Shown here: one piece after another, positions 36,760 through 52,293 of the stretch
How the letters are laid out: every line of letters begins with the position of its first letter
Numbering within the stretch: position 1 is the stretch's first letter
NCBI RefSeq assembly: GCF_001718795.1
Contig: NZ_CP013437.1
Span: forward strand, 682,001 to 746,000
Origin: Burkholderia latens
Lineage (GTDB): Bacteria; Pseudomonadota; Gammaproteobacteria; Burkholderiales; Burkholderiaceae
Direction: 5' to 3'
Length of the DNA stretch: 64,000 nt
Notes under the pieces: model-generated
What the model was told of the DNA's origin: nothing
What the model saw: the letters and a program-made list of their open reading frames with translations, nothing else
Databases searched by the model: none
Translations under genes and position numbers: made by a program

Positions 36760-39700
36760 ATGAACAAGTCGTTCAAGTCGATCTGGAACGAAGCGCTGGG
36801 CGCCTGGGTTGCGGCGTCCGAGCTCGATCGTGCGCGCGGCAAGCGCGTGGCATCGTCGCGAAGTGCTTCAGCGCATGCAGCCGACGCGCCTGCAGTCGCG
36901 CCCATCGCAACGCCGGCAGCGCTATCGCCCCGGCGATTCGTCGTGACGATGGCCGCCGCGTACCTCGGGCTCTTTCATGCCGGCGCCCACGCGCAGTACT
37001 CGGCGGGCGGGGGTTCGGCCACCGGCGGCGCGAGTTCGATCGCGGTCGGCAACGGTTCGATCGCGACGCAGGTGAATTCCACCGCGTTCGGCAACCTGGC
37101 CACGGCGACGGGCGTGTCGGCCACGGCGCTCGGCCCGGGTGCGCACGCGATCGCGGACGCTTCGACCGCGATCGGCATCAACTCGCAGGCGACGGGCGTC
37201 AATAGCGTTGCAATGGGCGTGCAGGCAATCGGATCAGGCGGATATTCGGTGGCCCTCGGCAATCAGACGCAGGCGACGCAGTCCGGAACGGTGGCGATCG
37301 GCAGCGGTGCGACGGCGACCGGCGTCTCCGCAATCGGCCTCGGAAACAATGCAACGGCCTCCGGTCAATATGCGGCCGCACTCGGTCTCGGTGCGTTCGG
37401 AACCGGCGCGCAGAGCGTCGCGCTCGGCTATGCATCGCATGCGACCGACACGGGCAGCGTCGCGCTGGGCAACCAGTCAACGAGTTCGGGCGCTGCCGGC
37501 GTCGCCGTGGGTAGCGGCGCACTGGCTTCCGGGAATTCGGCTGTCGCGATGGGCGTGAACAGCGGTGCGAAGGGCGGGTCGTCGATCGCCATCGGTTGGG
37601 GCGGCACCGCCGGCGTGCCCGGCTCGGGCACGCAGTCGCTCGGCACCAGTTCGATCGCGATGGGCTCCGGCACCACGGCGGGCGCGGACAATGCGCAGGC
37701 GTATGGGCTGAACGCCAACGCGGCGGGCCTCAGTTCGATTGCGATGGGCGTTCAGTCGACCGCGACGCAACAGTTCGGCGTCGCAATCGGCAACCTCGCG
37801 CGCTCGACTGGCATTTCGGCCACGGCGCTCGGCGCCGGCGCGACGGCGTCCGCATTGAACGCGACGTCGATCGGTATCAATAGCGTGGCCGCGGCTGGAT
37901 CGACCGTTGCGATCGGCGACAGCAACTCGATCGCCGCGACCGCGGGCGCGGGCTCGATCGCCGGCGGCAACTTGTCGAAGGTGCTGGGCGGTACCGGCGC
38001 CGTCGCGCTCGGCTTCGGCCAGACCGTGAGCGGCGACGGCGCGGTCGCAATTGGCGACCCGAGCAGCGCGATCGGCACCGGCGCGGTCACGACGGGTTCG
38101 AACAACACCGCGAACGGCAACGGCGCGGTCGCGATCGGCAATTCGAACAATGCGCAGGGTACGGGTTCACTCGCGCTCGGCAATACGTCGACCGCCGCTG
38201 CGGCAGGTGCAGTCGCGTTCGGCGCGTCGGCCATCGCGAATAACGCAAACGACGTTGCCCTCGGCTCTGGCTCGGTGACGGCCGCGCCGAATCCGACCGC
38301 GACCGGCACGATCGGCGGCGTCACGTACAGCTTCAACGGCATCAATCCGACCAGCGTCGTCAGCGTGGGGAGCGTTGGCGCCGAACGTCAGATCACCAAC
38401 GTTGCCGCCGGGCGGATCAGTCCGTCGAGCACGGACGCGATCAACGGCTCGCAGCTCGATGCGACAAACCAGGCGGTGACGTCGCTGTCGACGTCGACGC
38501 TGTCGAGCATCACGTCGCTGTCCACGTCGACGTCGACCGGTATCGGTTCGTTGTCGACGGGCTTGAGTTCGACGAACAGTACGGTCGCGTCGCTGTCGAC
38601 GTCGACGTCGACGGCCGTCGGTTCGTTGTCCACCGGCCTGAGCTCGACCAACAGCACGATCTCTTCGTTGTCCACGTCGACGTCGACGGTCGTCGGTTCG
38701 TTGTCCACCGGTTTGAGTTCAACCAACAGCACGATCCAGTCGCTGTCGACTTCGACCTCCACCGGAATCAGCTCGCTGTCCACGTCGACCTCGACGGCCG
38801 TCGGTTCGTTGTCCACCGGCCTGAGCTCGACCAGCAGCAGCCTGACGTCGCTGTCGACGGCAACGTCCACCGGCATCAGTTCGTTGTCGACGGGCCTGAG
38901 CTCCATCACGAACAACAACACGAACCTCGGCAACAGCACGGCCGGCGCGATCGGCGGCGGCGCCACCTACGATCCGACCACCGGCACGATCTCCGCGCCG
39001 TCGTACGTGACGTACAACAGCGACGGCTCCACCACGATCAACAACAACGTCGGCTCCGCGATCGACAACATCAACGCGAACGGCATCAAGTATTTCCACG
39101 CGAATTCGACCGCGCCGGACAGCCAGGCGCTCGGCCTCGACAGCGTCGCGATCGGACCGAACGCGATCTCCCGCGTGGACGGCAGCATCGCGCTCGGCGC
39201 GGGCTCGGTCGCCGATCGCGCGGTGGCGCCGTCGTCGGGCATCATCCGCAACGGCAGCGCGTCGATTCCGTTCGATACGACCGACCAGACGCTGCTCGGC
39301 GCGGTGTCGCTCGGCGACGCGACGAGCAAGACGTATCGCCAGATCACCAACGTCGCCGACGGCACCGGACAGCACGATGCGGTGACAGTGCGGCAGCTGA
39401 CCGGCGCATTGCAGTCGTTCGCGGTCACGAGCCAGAAGTACTTCCACGCGAATTCGACGGCGGGCGATTCGCTGGCGGTCGGCGCGGAATCGATTGCGGT
39501 CGGGCCGACCACGGTCGTCAACGGCGACAACGGCGTGGGGATCGGCAACGGCGCGATCGTCGACCAGACCGCGCCTGGCGGTGTCGCGATCGGCCAGGCG
39601 GCGAGCTCCGCGCAGGCCGATGCGATCGCGCTCGGCAGCGGTGCGACGGCGACCGGCGCGCAGTCGGTGGCGCAGGGTGCGAACGCGGTCGCGGTGAGCG

Positions 39701-40662
39701 TGGGCAGCGTCGCGCTCGGCTCGGGTGCGCGCAGCAGCGCGACCGATGCACTGGCACTCGGCGCCGGCGCATCCGCGACGTTCGCGAACAGCGTGGCGCT
39801 CGGCGCGGGGTCGCTGACCACGGTCGGCGCGCTGACGAATTACGTTGCCTACGGCTTGAGCAGCCCGCAGTCGTCGGCCGGCGAAGTGAACGTCGGCAAT
39901 CGCCAGATCACGGGTCTCGCCGCCGGCAAGAACGGCACGGATGCGGTGAACGTGTCGCAGCTCGATTCGATTGCGAACCAGCTGACGACGCTGATCGATC
40001 AACGCACGACCAACCTCGGCGGCCAGTACACGACGAACCCGCCTGGCGGCAACGTGCCGCCGGGGGCGAGCGGTTCGAACTCGTCGGCGGGCGGCTCGGG
40101 GGCGGTCGCATCGGGCTCGAACAGCACGGCGGTCGGCAATAGCGCGACGGCGTCGGGCAACGGTTCGACGGCGATCGGCGTGGGCTCGACTGCATCGGGC
40201 AACAACTCGACGGCGATCGGCGCGGGCAGCAACGACGGCGGCCGCTCGAACGTCGTCGCGGTCGGCTCGGCGGATTCGCCGCGGCAGGTCGTGAACGTCG
40301 CGGCCGGCACGCAGGGTACCGACGCGGTGAACGTGAACCAGCTGAATGCCGTATCGAACCAGTTCACGCAGTCGCTGAACACCGTCAACAACCAGATCTC
40401 GCAGATGCAGCAGCAGATCCAGCAAACCGATTCGATGGCGCGCGAAGGTATCGCCGCGACGGCCGCGCTGGCATCGATTCCGCACATGGACCGCGATTCG
40501 AATTTCGCGATGGGGCTCGGCACCGCGTCGTTCCAGGGCCAGAAGGCCATGGCGGTGGGCGTGCAGGCGCGCATCACGGAAAACCTGAAGGCGACGCTGA
40601 ACGGCGGTTTCGCCGGCAGCCAGCGCGTCGTCGGCGCGGGCATGCTGTATCAGTGGAAGTGA
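36760..40662 (+). CDS. Trimeric autotransporter adhesin (YadA/Hia family)
   Basis: 1300 residues. The start [20 protein letters not shown] is the extended signal-peptide region of large autotransporters; the signal ends near AHAQYS. Residues about 85-540 are YadA-head beta-roll repeats ([20 protein letters not shown] and similar), then a neck ([20 protein letters not shown]), a Ser/Thr repeat stalk (about 573-715), a second head, another neck ([18 protein letters not shown]) and a third short head. The C-terminal coiled coil and 4-strand anchor (about 1205-1300) end in [11 protein letters not shown]. Three copies form one outer-membrane barrel, giving adhesion to host or matrix. It is followed by an OmpA-type lipoprotein gene. 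Confidence 0.95.
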   Translation: MNKSFKSIWNEALGAWVAASELDRARGKRVASSRSASAHAADAPAVAPIATPAALSPRRFVVTMAAAYLGLFHAGAHAQYSAGGGSATGGASSIAVGNGSIATQVNSTAFGNLATATGVSATALGPGAHAIADASTAIGINSQATGVNSVAMGVQAIGSGGYSVALGNQTQATQSGTVAIGSGATATGVSAIGLGNNATASGQYAAALGLGAFGTGAQSVALGYASHATDTGSVALGNQSTSSGAAGVAVGSGALASGNSAVAMGVNSGAKGGSSIAIGWGGTAGVPGSGTQSLGTSSIAMGSGTTAGADNAQAYGLNANAAGLSSIAMGVQSTATQQFGVAIGNLARSTGISATALGAGATASALNATSIGINSVAAAGSTVAIGDSNSIAATAGAGSIAGGNLSKVLGGTGAVALGFGQTVSGDGAVAIGDPSSAIGTGAVTTGSNNTANGNGAVAIGNSNNAQGTGSLALGNTSTAAAAGAVAFGASAIANNANDVALGSGSVTAAPNPTATGTIGGVTYSFNGINPTSVVSVGSVGAERQITNVAAGRISPSSTDAINGSQLDATNQAVTSLSTSTLSSITSLSTSTSTGIGSLSTGLSSTNSTVASLSTSTSTAVGSLSTGLSSTNSTISSLSTSTSTVVGSLSTGLSSTNSTIQSLSTSTSTGISSLSTSTSTAVGSLSTGLSSTSSSLTSLSTATSTGISSLSTGLSSITNNNTNLGNSTAGAIGGGATYDPTTGTISAPSYVTYNSDGSTTINNNVGSAIDNINANGIKYFHANSTAPDSQALGLDSVAIGPNAISRVDGSIALGAGSVADRAVAPSSGIIRNGSASIPFDTTDQTLLGAVSLGDATSKTYRQITNVADGTGQHDAVTVRQLTGALQSFAVTSQKYFHANSTAGDSLAVGAESIAVGPTTVVNGDNGVGIGNGAIVDQTAPGGVAIGQAASSAQADAIALGSGATATGAQSVAQGANAVAVSVGSVALGSGARSSATDALALGAGASATFANSVALGAGSLTTVGALTNYVAYGLSSPQSSAGEVNVGNRQITGLAAGKNGTDAVNVSQLDSIANQLTTLIDQRTTNLGGQYTTNPPGGNVPPGASGSNSSAGGSGAVASGSNSTAVGNSATASGNGSTAIGVGSTASGNNSTAIGAGSNDGGRSNVVAVGSADSPRQVVNVAAGTQGTDAVNVNQLNAVSNQFTQSLNTVNNQISQMQQQIQQTDSMAREGIAATAALASIPHMDRDSNFAMGLGTASFQGQKAMAVGVQARITENLKATLNGGFAGSQRVVGAGMLYQWK
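38476..38907 (+). repeat. 75-bp minisatellite in the adhesin stalk
   Basis: About five copies of a 25-residue unit of the form [20 protein letters not shown]. Four are 75 bp long; the fourth copy carries an internal 33-bp duplication. The DNA copies are highly similar, so slippage or recombination can change stalk length in frame. Confidence 0.85.
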
Positions 40663-40785
40663 TCGCGTGCGGCGGTTCGTTCCGGCACGTTCGGCCGGAG
40701 CGGACCGCGCCGACCGCAAACGCACGCGTGCGGCCGCGCCAGCGAGCCGCGCGCGCTGCGCCCATCGCATTCTCGGAGTAAACAA

Positions 40786-41448
40786 GTGAAAAACATCCAT
40801 CTTGCATTGCTGGCCTCCGTCGTTTCCCTCGCCGCGTGTTCGAGCGCGTCGGGGCCTACGTTCAACGCATACGAACTGCAGCCGCGCGACGGCATTCGCA
40901 CCTTCCGCGTCGATTGCCACGGGATCCTGTCGAGCGTCAACACCTGCATGAAGGTCGCGACGCGGATGTGCGGCAACGAGCCCGTGCGTCGCATCGATTC
41001 GACCACGCCTTACCGCGACGGCGCCGATCCGCACTCGCTCGTGTTCCAGTGCGGCGCGGCACCCGCGCCGGCTGCCGCGACCGGTGCGCCCGCGGCTGCT
41101 CCGGTCGAAAAAGCGAGCCTGACCGGGGACGCGTATTTCGCGACCGATTCCGCGGTGCTGACGCCGGCGGCCACCGCCGCGCTCGACAAGCTGCTGAACC
41201 AGCAGGGCGACAGGCACTTCGCGCGCGTGGAAGTGGACGGCTATACCGACGCAACCGGCTCGGATGCGCACAACCAGGCGCTGTCGAAGCGCCGCGCCGA
41301 TGCGGTCGCCGCGTACTTGCGCGAACACGGGCTGAAGGCCGATGCGTTGACCGCGACCGGGCATGGCGAAGCGAATCCGGCTGCGTCGAACGACACGGCG
41401 GAGGGGCGCGCGCGGAATCGTCGGGTGGAGATTTCGCTGCAGAAGTAG
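40786..41448 (+). CDS. OmpA-domain lipoprotein linked to the autotransporter
   Basis: 220 residues from a GTG start with GGAG 7 nt before it. The signal peptide ends in the lipobox SLAAC (Cys18). A region with four Cys (residues about 45-85) precedes the OmpA peptidoglycan-binding domain (YFATDSAVLTPAATAALDKL; VDGYTDATGSDAHNQALSKRRADAV; NRRVEISLQ). It lies 123 nt after the adhesin gene. In Acinetobacter an OmpA-type protein (TpgA) next to the adhesin Ata anchors it to peptidoglycan; a similar role is inferred here. Confidence 0.88.
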   Translation: MKNIHLALLASVVSLAACSSASGPTFNAYELQPRDGIRTFRVDCHGILSSVNTCMKVATRMCGNEPVRRIDSTTPYRDGADPHSLVFQCGAAPAPAAATGAPAAAPVEKASLTGDAYFATDSAVLTPAATAALDKLLNQQGDRHFARVEVDGYTDATGSDAHNQALSKRRADAVAAYLREHGLKADALTATGHGEANPAASNDTAEGRARNRRVEISLQK

Positions 41449-41509
41449 GTCGCAGGTTGCCTGCCTGAGCGTGCCGTGGAGCGACGCAACGCGGCGCGCG
41501 TGCTGTCCG

Positions 41510-41538
41510 TGGAAAACTGTATGAATATACAGTATAGT
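41510..41538 (+). promoter_or_regulatory. LexA-box promoter of the tandem uvrA gene
   Basis: CTGTATGAATATACAG (41517-41532) matches the CTGT-N8-ACAG LexA (SOS) box. It fills the 17-bp spacer between a -35 TGGAAA (41510-41515) and a -10 TATAGT (41533-41538), so LexA binding would block the promoter. Expected transcription start is near 41545. Confidence 0.85.
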
Positions 41539-41660
41539 ATCCGTCGAACGCGTGCGGCCCGGGCATGACCCGGGCCGCACGCGCGCCGCGCCTGCGGGCA
41601 TCCGCCGCAGCGTTCCGGCACCGTGAATTCCGGCTAACTCCATTCAGACGGGCAGGCAAA

Positions 41661-47555
<5,895 letters not shown>

Positions 47556-47593
47556 ACGCGGGCGCGTGCCGTGCAGCGAGCGGTGTACGGCAT

Positions 47594-47647
47594 GCGGCCC
47601 CGATGTCGGATCAGCCCGGTTCGGGCATCGGGGCCGCGCATCGTGCG
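47594..47647. terminator. Long GC-rich hairpin between convergent uvrA and binding-protein genes
   Basis: GCGGCCCCGATG (47594-47605) pairs perfectly over 12 bp with CATCGGGGCCGC (47636-47647), with a 30-nt loop. It lies between two convergent stops (47555 and 47667) and has no U-run. It is best read as a bidirectional 3'-end hairpin. Confidence 0.55.
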
Positions 47648-47666
47648 TCGCTCATGTCGCGGCCGC

Positions 47667-48608
47667 TCATTCCCCCTTCACGCCGATCGTCTCGATGATG
47701 GTCTCCAGTTGCGGGCTCATCGGCAGATTGAGGCTCACACCCGATGGAAGCGGGCGCAGGAACCAGCGCTTGTATTGACGCGCGATTTCGCCGTCGAGGG
47801 CCAGCTCCTGGAACGTGCTTTTCACGACCTGCGCGAGCTGCGGATCGTCCTTGCGAAACATGATCCCGTACGGGTCGTACGACAGAAAGTCGCCCACGAC
47901 GTCGTACTGTCCGCCCTTGCCCGCATTCTCTGCGATCAGCCCATACAGCAGCACGTCGTCCGTCGCGAACGCGTCGGCGCCGCCGTTCGCGACGAGCGCG
48001 AAGCCCTGCGCATGGTCGGGCACCACCTGCAGCTGGATTCCGAGCCGGAATCGCTCGTCCAGATCGCGCAGCGCCTTCTCGTTGGTCGTACCGGCGGTCA
48101 CCGCGACTTTCCGGCCCGCGAGATCGCGGAACGAGCGGATCAGCGCGCCGCGTTTCACCATCACCTTCGTGCCGGCCACGAAGATGATCGGCGAGAACGC
48201 CACGCGCTTCTGGCGCTCGAGGTTGCTCGTCGTGGAGCCGCATTCCAGATCGACCTTGCCGCTGACCACCGCGTCGATGCGGTTGTCTGACGTGACCGGC
48301 ACCCAGCGGATCGTCAGGCTCCGGTTGATCGCGTCCTCGATAGACGCCACGAGCGCCTTGCACAGCTCGATCGAATAGCCGATCGGCTCGTTGCGCGCGT
48401 TCAGATACGAGAACGGGATCGACGCGTCGCGATAGCCGAGTGCGATCGTGCCGCTGCCGCGCACCTTCGCAAGCGTGCCGGTCAGTTGCGCCGGCGCGAA
48501 CGGCTCGATGCGCGGCAGCGTCGATGGCGCATCTTCCGCGCGCGCGGTCGCGCCGATGGCAAGCAGGCCCGCGAGCGCGAGCGCACGCCAGAATCGCTGC
48601 ATCTTCAT
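47667..48608 (-). CDS. Glutamate/aspartate-type periplasmic binding protein
   Basis: 313 residues from MKMQRFWRALALAGLLAIG, with a signal peptide ending ARAEDAP. SBP_bac_3 fold of the GltI type: FSYLNARNEPIGYSIELCKA, VDLECGSTTSNLERQKRVAFS, VTAGTTNEKALRDL, YDPYGIMFRKDDP. Such proteins normally feed an ABC permease, but the gene upstream (13 nt away) is a secondary carrier and no ABC genes are nearby. It may serve an ABC system elsewhere, or cooperate with the carrier (inference). Confidence 0.88.
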   Translation of the reverse strand: MKMQRFWRALALAGLLAIGATARAEDAPSTLPRIEPFAPAQLTGTLAKVRGSGTIALGYRDASIPFSYLNARNEPIGYSIELCKALVASIEDAINRSLTIRWVPVTSDNRIDAVVSGKVDLECGSTTSNLERQKRVAFSPIIFVAGTKVMVKRGALIRSFRDLAGRKVAVTAGTTNEKALRDLDERFRLGIQLQVVPDHAQGFALVANGGADAFATDDVLLYGLIAENAGKGGQYDVVGDFLSYDPYGIMFRKDDPQLAQVVKSTFQELALDGEIARQYKRWFLRPLPSGVSLNLPMSPQLETIIETIGVKGE

Positions 48609-48621
48609 CGCCGGGCCTCCG

Positions 48622-49929
48622 TCAGACTTCGGTCGGATGTGCGATCGTCGCTTCCTGTTCGGCTTCGATGCGCGCCGCGTTGGCCTCGGCTTCCGCTTCG
48701 GACATAAGCTGGCCTTCCCACTTCGCGACGACCGCGCTGGCAATCGAGTTGCCGACCGCGTTGGTGGCCGAGCGTCCCATGTCGAGGAACGTATCGACGC
48801 CGAGAATCAGCAGCAGCCCGGCTTCGGGCAGCCCGAACTGGTGCAGCGTGGCCGCGATCACGACGAGCGAGGCGCGCGGCACGCCGGCCATCCCCTTCGA
48901 TGTCAGCATCAGCACGAGCAGCATCGTGATCTGCGTGCCCAGCGACAGATGGATGTTGTACGCCTGCGCGATGAACAGCGACGCGAACGTGCAGTACATC
49001 ATCGAGCCGTCGAGGTTGAACGAATAACCCATCGGCATCACGAAGCTGGAGATTTTGCGTCGCACGCCGAACCGGTCGAGCGCGTCGAGAATCTTCGGAT
49101 ACGCGGCTTCGGAGCTGGCCGTCGCGAACGACAGCATGAACGCTTCCTTGATCAGCACCAGCAGCTTGAACACTCTGCGCCCGAGGAACGCGAACCCGGC
49201 ACAGACGAGCAATGCCCAGAGCAGGAACAGGCTCACGTAGAAGTCGCCCATGAACACCGCGAACTTCAGCAGCACCGACAACCCATTGACCGCGACGGTC
49301 GCGGCCATCGCCGCCATCACCGCGAGCGGCGCAAGCTTCATCACGTAGCCGGTGATCTTCAGCATCACGTGCGACAGCTGGTCGATCGCGGCGATCAGGA
49401 TCTTGCCGCGGTCGCCCAGCGCGGCGAGCGCCACGCCGAAGAACATCGAGAACACGACGATCTGCAGGATTTCGTTATTCGCCATCGCCTCGGCGAACGA
49501 CTTCGGCACCATGTGGCCGACGAAGTCCTTCAGCGTGAACTTCGACGTCGCAAGGTTCGCCGATGCGCCGATGTCCGGCAGCGGCAGGCCGAGATTGTCG
49601 CCGGGCCGCAGCAGGTTCGCCATCAGCAGCCCGAGCAGCAGCGAGACCAGCGACGCGGTGACGAACCAGCCGAACGCCTTCACGAACACGCGCCCGACCG
49701 AAGCCGCGTCGCCCATGTGCGCGATGCCGACGACGAGCGTCGAGAACACGAGCGGCCCGATCACCATCTTGATCAGCCGCAGGAACACGTCGGACACGAG
49801 CGAGATGTACCCGGCGATTTCGGCGGCGGCCTTCTTGTCGGGAAAGCTCGTGAAGATCATGTAGCCGATCACGATGCCTGCCACCATCGCGATCAGGATC
49901 CAGACGGCTGCTGCATTCTTTTTCCGCAT
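48622..49929 (-). CDS. Dicarboxylate/glutamate:cation symporter (DAACS family, DctA/GltP-like)
   Basis: 435 residues with GGAGG 6 nt before the ATG. Helices start at AAAVWILIAMVAGIVIGYMI. Hairpin 1 motif SFATASSEAAYP, helix 7 SFNLDGSMMYCTFASLFIAQ, and helix 8 ILGVDTFLDMGRSATNAVGN include the substrate-binding Asp, Arg and Asn. It imports C4-dicarboxylates or acidic amino acids with protons or sodium. It is the first gene of a two-gene transcript with a glutamate-type binding protein. Confidence 0.92.
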   Translation of the reverse strand: MRKKNAAAVWILIAMVAGIVIGYMIFTSFPDKKAAAEIAGYISLVSDVFLRLIKMVIGPLVFSTLVVGIAHMGDAASVGRVFVKAFGWFVTASLVSLLLGLLMANLLRPGDNLGLPLPDIGASANLATSKFTLKDFVGHMVPKSFAEAMANNEILQIVVFSMFFGVALAALGDRGKILIAAIDQLSHVMLKITGYVMKLAPLAVMAAMAATVAVNGLSVLLKFAVFMGDFYVSLFLLWALLVCAGFAFLGRRVFKLLVLIKEAFMLSFATASSEAAYPKILDALDRFGVRRKISSFVMPMGYSFNLDGSMMYCTFASLFIAQAYNIHLSLGTQITMLLVLMLTSKGMAGVPRASLVVIAATLHQFGLPEAGLLLILGVDTFLDMGRSATNAVGNSIASAVVAKWEGQLMSEAEAEANAARIEAEQEATIAHPTEV

Positions 49930-50322
49930 CGTGAGCCTCCCATGCACCGGTTTCGCCATCGGGGATGGAAGGACGATACAGGACCAGAATGGCGCTGAAC
50001 AGTGCAACCGGGTCCGGGTTTGCGCTAGCGCCGGGGCGACGCCGATCGGGCGACGGCGAATGCGAGGGTGGCGCTTCGGGCCCGGCATCGGCGCAACCCG
50101 ATACCGGTTTGTGCGGAGCAGCACGCCGGCTGTTCGACTGCTGGCGAGTCGACTGTGCGCGTCACGTCGGCGCCGCCTGAGTCCCGTAAAGCGCACGCGC
50201 AGCCCCGGGCGCCTGGCGTCGCCCGATTACCGCAGGTACGGTCGCATCGCTGGAGCCAGCGATACCGATGCCGGAGCAACGACAGCCGCAGTCGCATGCT
50301 CGCGTGGCACGCGAACCGCACC
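49930..50322. other. Intergenic region upstream of the symporter gene
   Basis: 393 nt between the symporter start and the end of a LysR gene, both on the minus strand. It should contain the symporter promoter. I see no gene and no clear regulatory motif. Confidence 0.6.
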
Positions 50323-51273
50323 TCATCGCAATGGCAGCCAGAGCGGGCCGTCCCACCCTTTGAGTGCATCCAGGAACGCCTTCAGCTTCGACGGCATGAA
50401 CCGCCGTGTCGGATAAACGGCATGAACGAATATTTCCGGCGAGGACCAGGCCGGCAGCACGCGCACGAGTTTTCCCGTCGCGATATGCGGGTCGCAATAG
50501 TTCGACGGAAGCAGCGCGATGCCGTGCCCACGAAGCGCAAATGCACTGACGACGTGAAAGTCGCGCGCGGCCACCGGCCCCGTCAGATGCACCTTCACCG
50601 ATTTCCGGCCGTTGACGAGATGCCACTCCGTCTCGTTGTTGCGCGCGTTCATCATCACGCACGCATGTCGCGCGAGATCGTCGGGCCGCGACGGCAGCGC
50701 GTGCGCTCGCGCGTATTCCGGCGACGCGACCAGATACCGGACGCTCCGGCCGATCCGTTGCGCGACGAGGCTCGAGTCCTGCAAGTCACCGAAGCGGATC
50801 GCGACGTCGATGTTTTCGGCGATCAGGTCGAGAAACGCGTTCGTGAAGTAGAGATCCACATGGATGTGCGGATAGGCGCTCAGAAACGACGACAGGAAAT
50901 CGTAAAACGGTTCCTGCTCGAGCATCACCGGGCCGGAGATGCGAAGCAGGCCTTCGGGCTTCTTCTGCGTTTCGGTGATCACGCGCTCCGCGTCGTAGAG
51001 GTGAGTCAGCGGCTCGCTGCACGCGTCGAAATACGCGCGGCCCTGCGCGGTCAGGCTCAGCTTCCGGGTGGTCCGCTGCAGCAGCGTCGCGCCCAGACGC
51101 TCCTCGAGCGCCGTCACTTTGCGGCTGACCGTCGAGACCGGCATTCCAAGGGCATGCGCCGCCCGGCTGAAGCTTCCCAATTCCACTACCCGGACAAAGA
51201 CGGCGATGTCGTTCAGATTGGCCAGTTCGCTCTTGTGGGATTTTTGCATGGATGGAAAAGTCATTTCAGACAT
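50323..51273 (-). CDS. LysR-type transcriptional regulator
   Basis: 316 residues (a start at MQKSHKSELANL, 51249, is also possible). N-terminal winged HTH: NDIAVFVRVVELGSFSRAAHALGMPVSTVSRKVTALEERLG. The effector domain belongs to the group with LRISGPVMLEQEPFYDFLSSFL and AIRFGDLQDSSLVAQRIG. It is divergent from the SDR gene, with 74 nt between the starts, so it probably controls that gene and itself. Confidence 0.92.
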   Translation of the reverse strand: MSEMTFPSMQKSHKSELANLNDIAVFVRVVELGSFSRAAHALGMPVSTVSRKVTALEERLGATLLQRTTRKLSLTAQGRAYFDACSEPLTHLYDAERVITETQKKPEGLLRISGPVMLEQEPFYDFLSSFLSAYPHIHVDLYFTNAFLDLIAENIDVAIRFGDLQDSSLVAQRIGRSVRYLVASPEYARAHALPSRPDDLARHACVMMNARNNETEWHLVNGRKSVKVHLTGPVAARDFHVVSAFALRGHGIALLPSNYCDPHIATGKLVRVLPAWSSPEIFVHAVYPTRRFMPSKLKAFLDALKGWDGPLWLPLR

Positions 51274-51347
51274 TCCAGTCTAATCAAAAATCGCGCCGAG
51301 GACGACACTTCTCTCCACGCAGTCCCACAACCCCAAGGAGAGCAATC

Positions 51348-52079
51348 ATGGCTAACAAAGTCGTCGTCATTACCGGTGCTTCCAGCGGAATCGGTGAAGC
51401 CACCGCCAAGCGCCTCGCGTCAAACGGCGCCACTGTCGCGCTGGCCGCACGCAGGCTGGAAAATCTCGAACGCATCGCGACGGAAATCCGGGAAAAGGGC
51501 GGTAATGTATCCGTCCATCAGGTCGACGTGACAGACCAGGCGCAGGTCAATCGCCTCGTCGCCGATGTCGTGTCGCAACACGGGCGCCTCGACGTAATGG
51601 TGAACAACGCCGGACTGATGGCGATCGCGCCGTTGTCGTTGCGCAAGACCGACGAATGGGATCGGATGATCGACATCAACATCAAGGGTCTCCTGTACGG
51701 CGTCGCGGCCGCGTTGCCGGTTTTCGAAAATCAGGAATCCGGCCATTTCGTCAATATCGCGTCGGTCGTCGGGCTGAAGGTCTTCAGCCCCGGCGGTACC
51801 GTGTATTCGGGCACGAAGTTCGCGGTCCGGGCCATTTCGGAAGGCTTGCGTCACGAAGTCGGCGGCAAGATCCGCACGACCGTGATTTCACCGGGAGCGA
51901 TCGACACGGAGCTGAAGTTCGGCTCGGGGCACGACGAGAGCCGCGACTTCGTCGTCGATTTCTACAAGATGGCGATTCCGGCCGATGCCATCGCGCAGGC
52001 TATCGCGTATGCGATCGAGCAGCCGCCTTCGGTCGACGTCAACGAGATCGTGATTCGTCCCACCGTGCAGGATTTCTGA
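51348..52079 (+). CDS. Short-chain dehydrogenase/reductase (SDR)
   Basis: 243 residues with AAGGAG 7 nt before the ATG. Classical SDR motifs: TGASSGIGEATAKRL (cofactor), VNNAGLMAIAP, NIASVVGLKVF, YSGTKFAVRAISEGLRHE (Tyr-x3-Lys). NAD(P)H-dependent oxidoreductase of unknown substrate; similar proteins reduce small aldehydes, ketones or quinones. It is divergent from a LysR regulator. Confidence 0.92.
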   Translation: MANKVVVITGASSGIGEATAKRLASNGATVALAARRLENLERIATEIREKGGNVSVHQVDVTDQAQVNRLVADVVSQHGRLDVMVNNAGLMAIAPLSLRKTDEWDRMIDINIKGLLYGVAAALPVFENQESGHFVNIASVVGLKVFSPGGTVYSGTKFAVRAISEGLRHEVGGKIRTTVISPGAIDTELKFGSGHDESRDFVVDFYKMAIPADAIAQAIAYAIEQPPSVDVNEIVIRPTVQDF

Positions 52080-52293
52080 GGTTGCGCATGTCGTCCATCC
52101 TTTCCCGACATGCGGGTCACCATGGCAACTGCTGAACCGCTGTTGCGGATTGGCCGTGCACGCGCGATGCCCGGCGCGCGTGCCGGCCAACCCGGATCGG
52201 ACATGCATGAATCCATGTTGACGATCGATGTCACCGTCAAGGATTTCCACCGCGCGGGGCAGGCGGGCCCGCTGGATAAGGGCGTTCCTGCCA

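Noticed and set aside
38476..38907. Regular repeats as a possible CRISPR array
   Set aside because: The repeats are in frame, contiguous and encode the adhesin stalk; there are no unique spacers.
38719..41643. Minus-strand open frame of 974 codons opposite the adhesin and OmpA-type genes
   Set aside because: Its translation is low-complexity and Arg/Ala-rich, without family motifs, and it mirrors strongly supported plus-strand genes; typical antisense shadow in GC-rich DNA.
41565..41660. ATG start for the tandem UvrA 32 codons upstream
   Set aside because: No ribosome site, and the extra residues (Arg/Ala-rich) look like translated leader. The TTG at the conserved SSSNLIRIRGARQ is preferred, but this is not proven.
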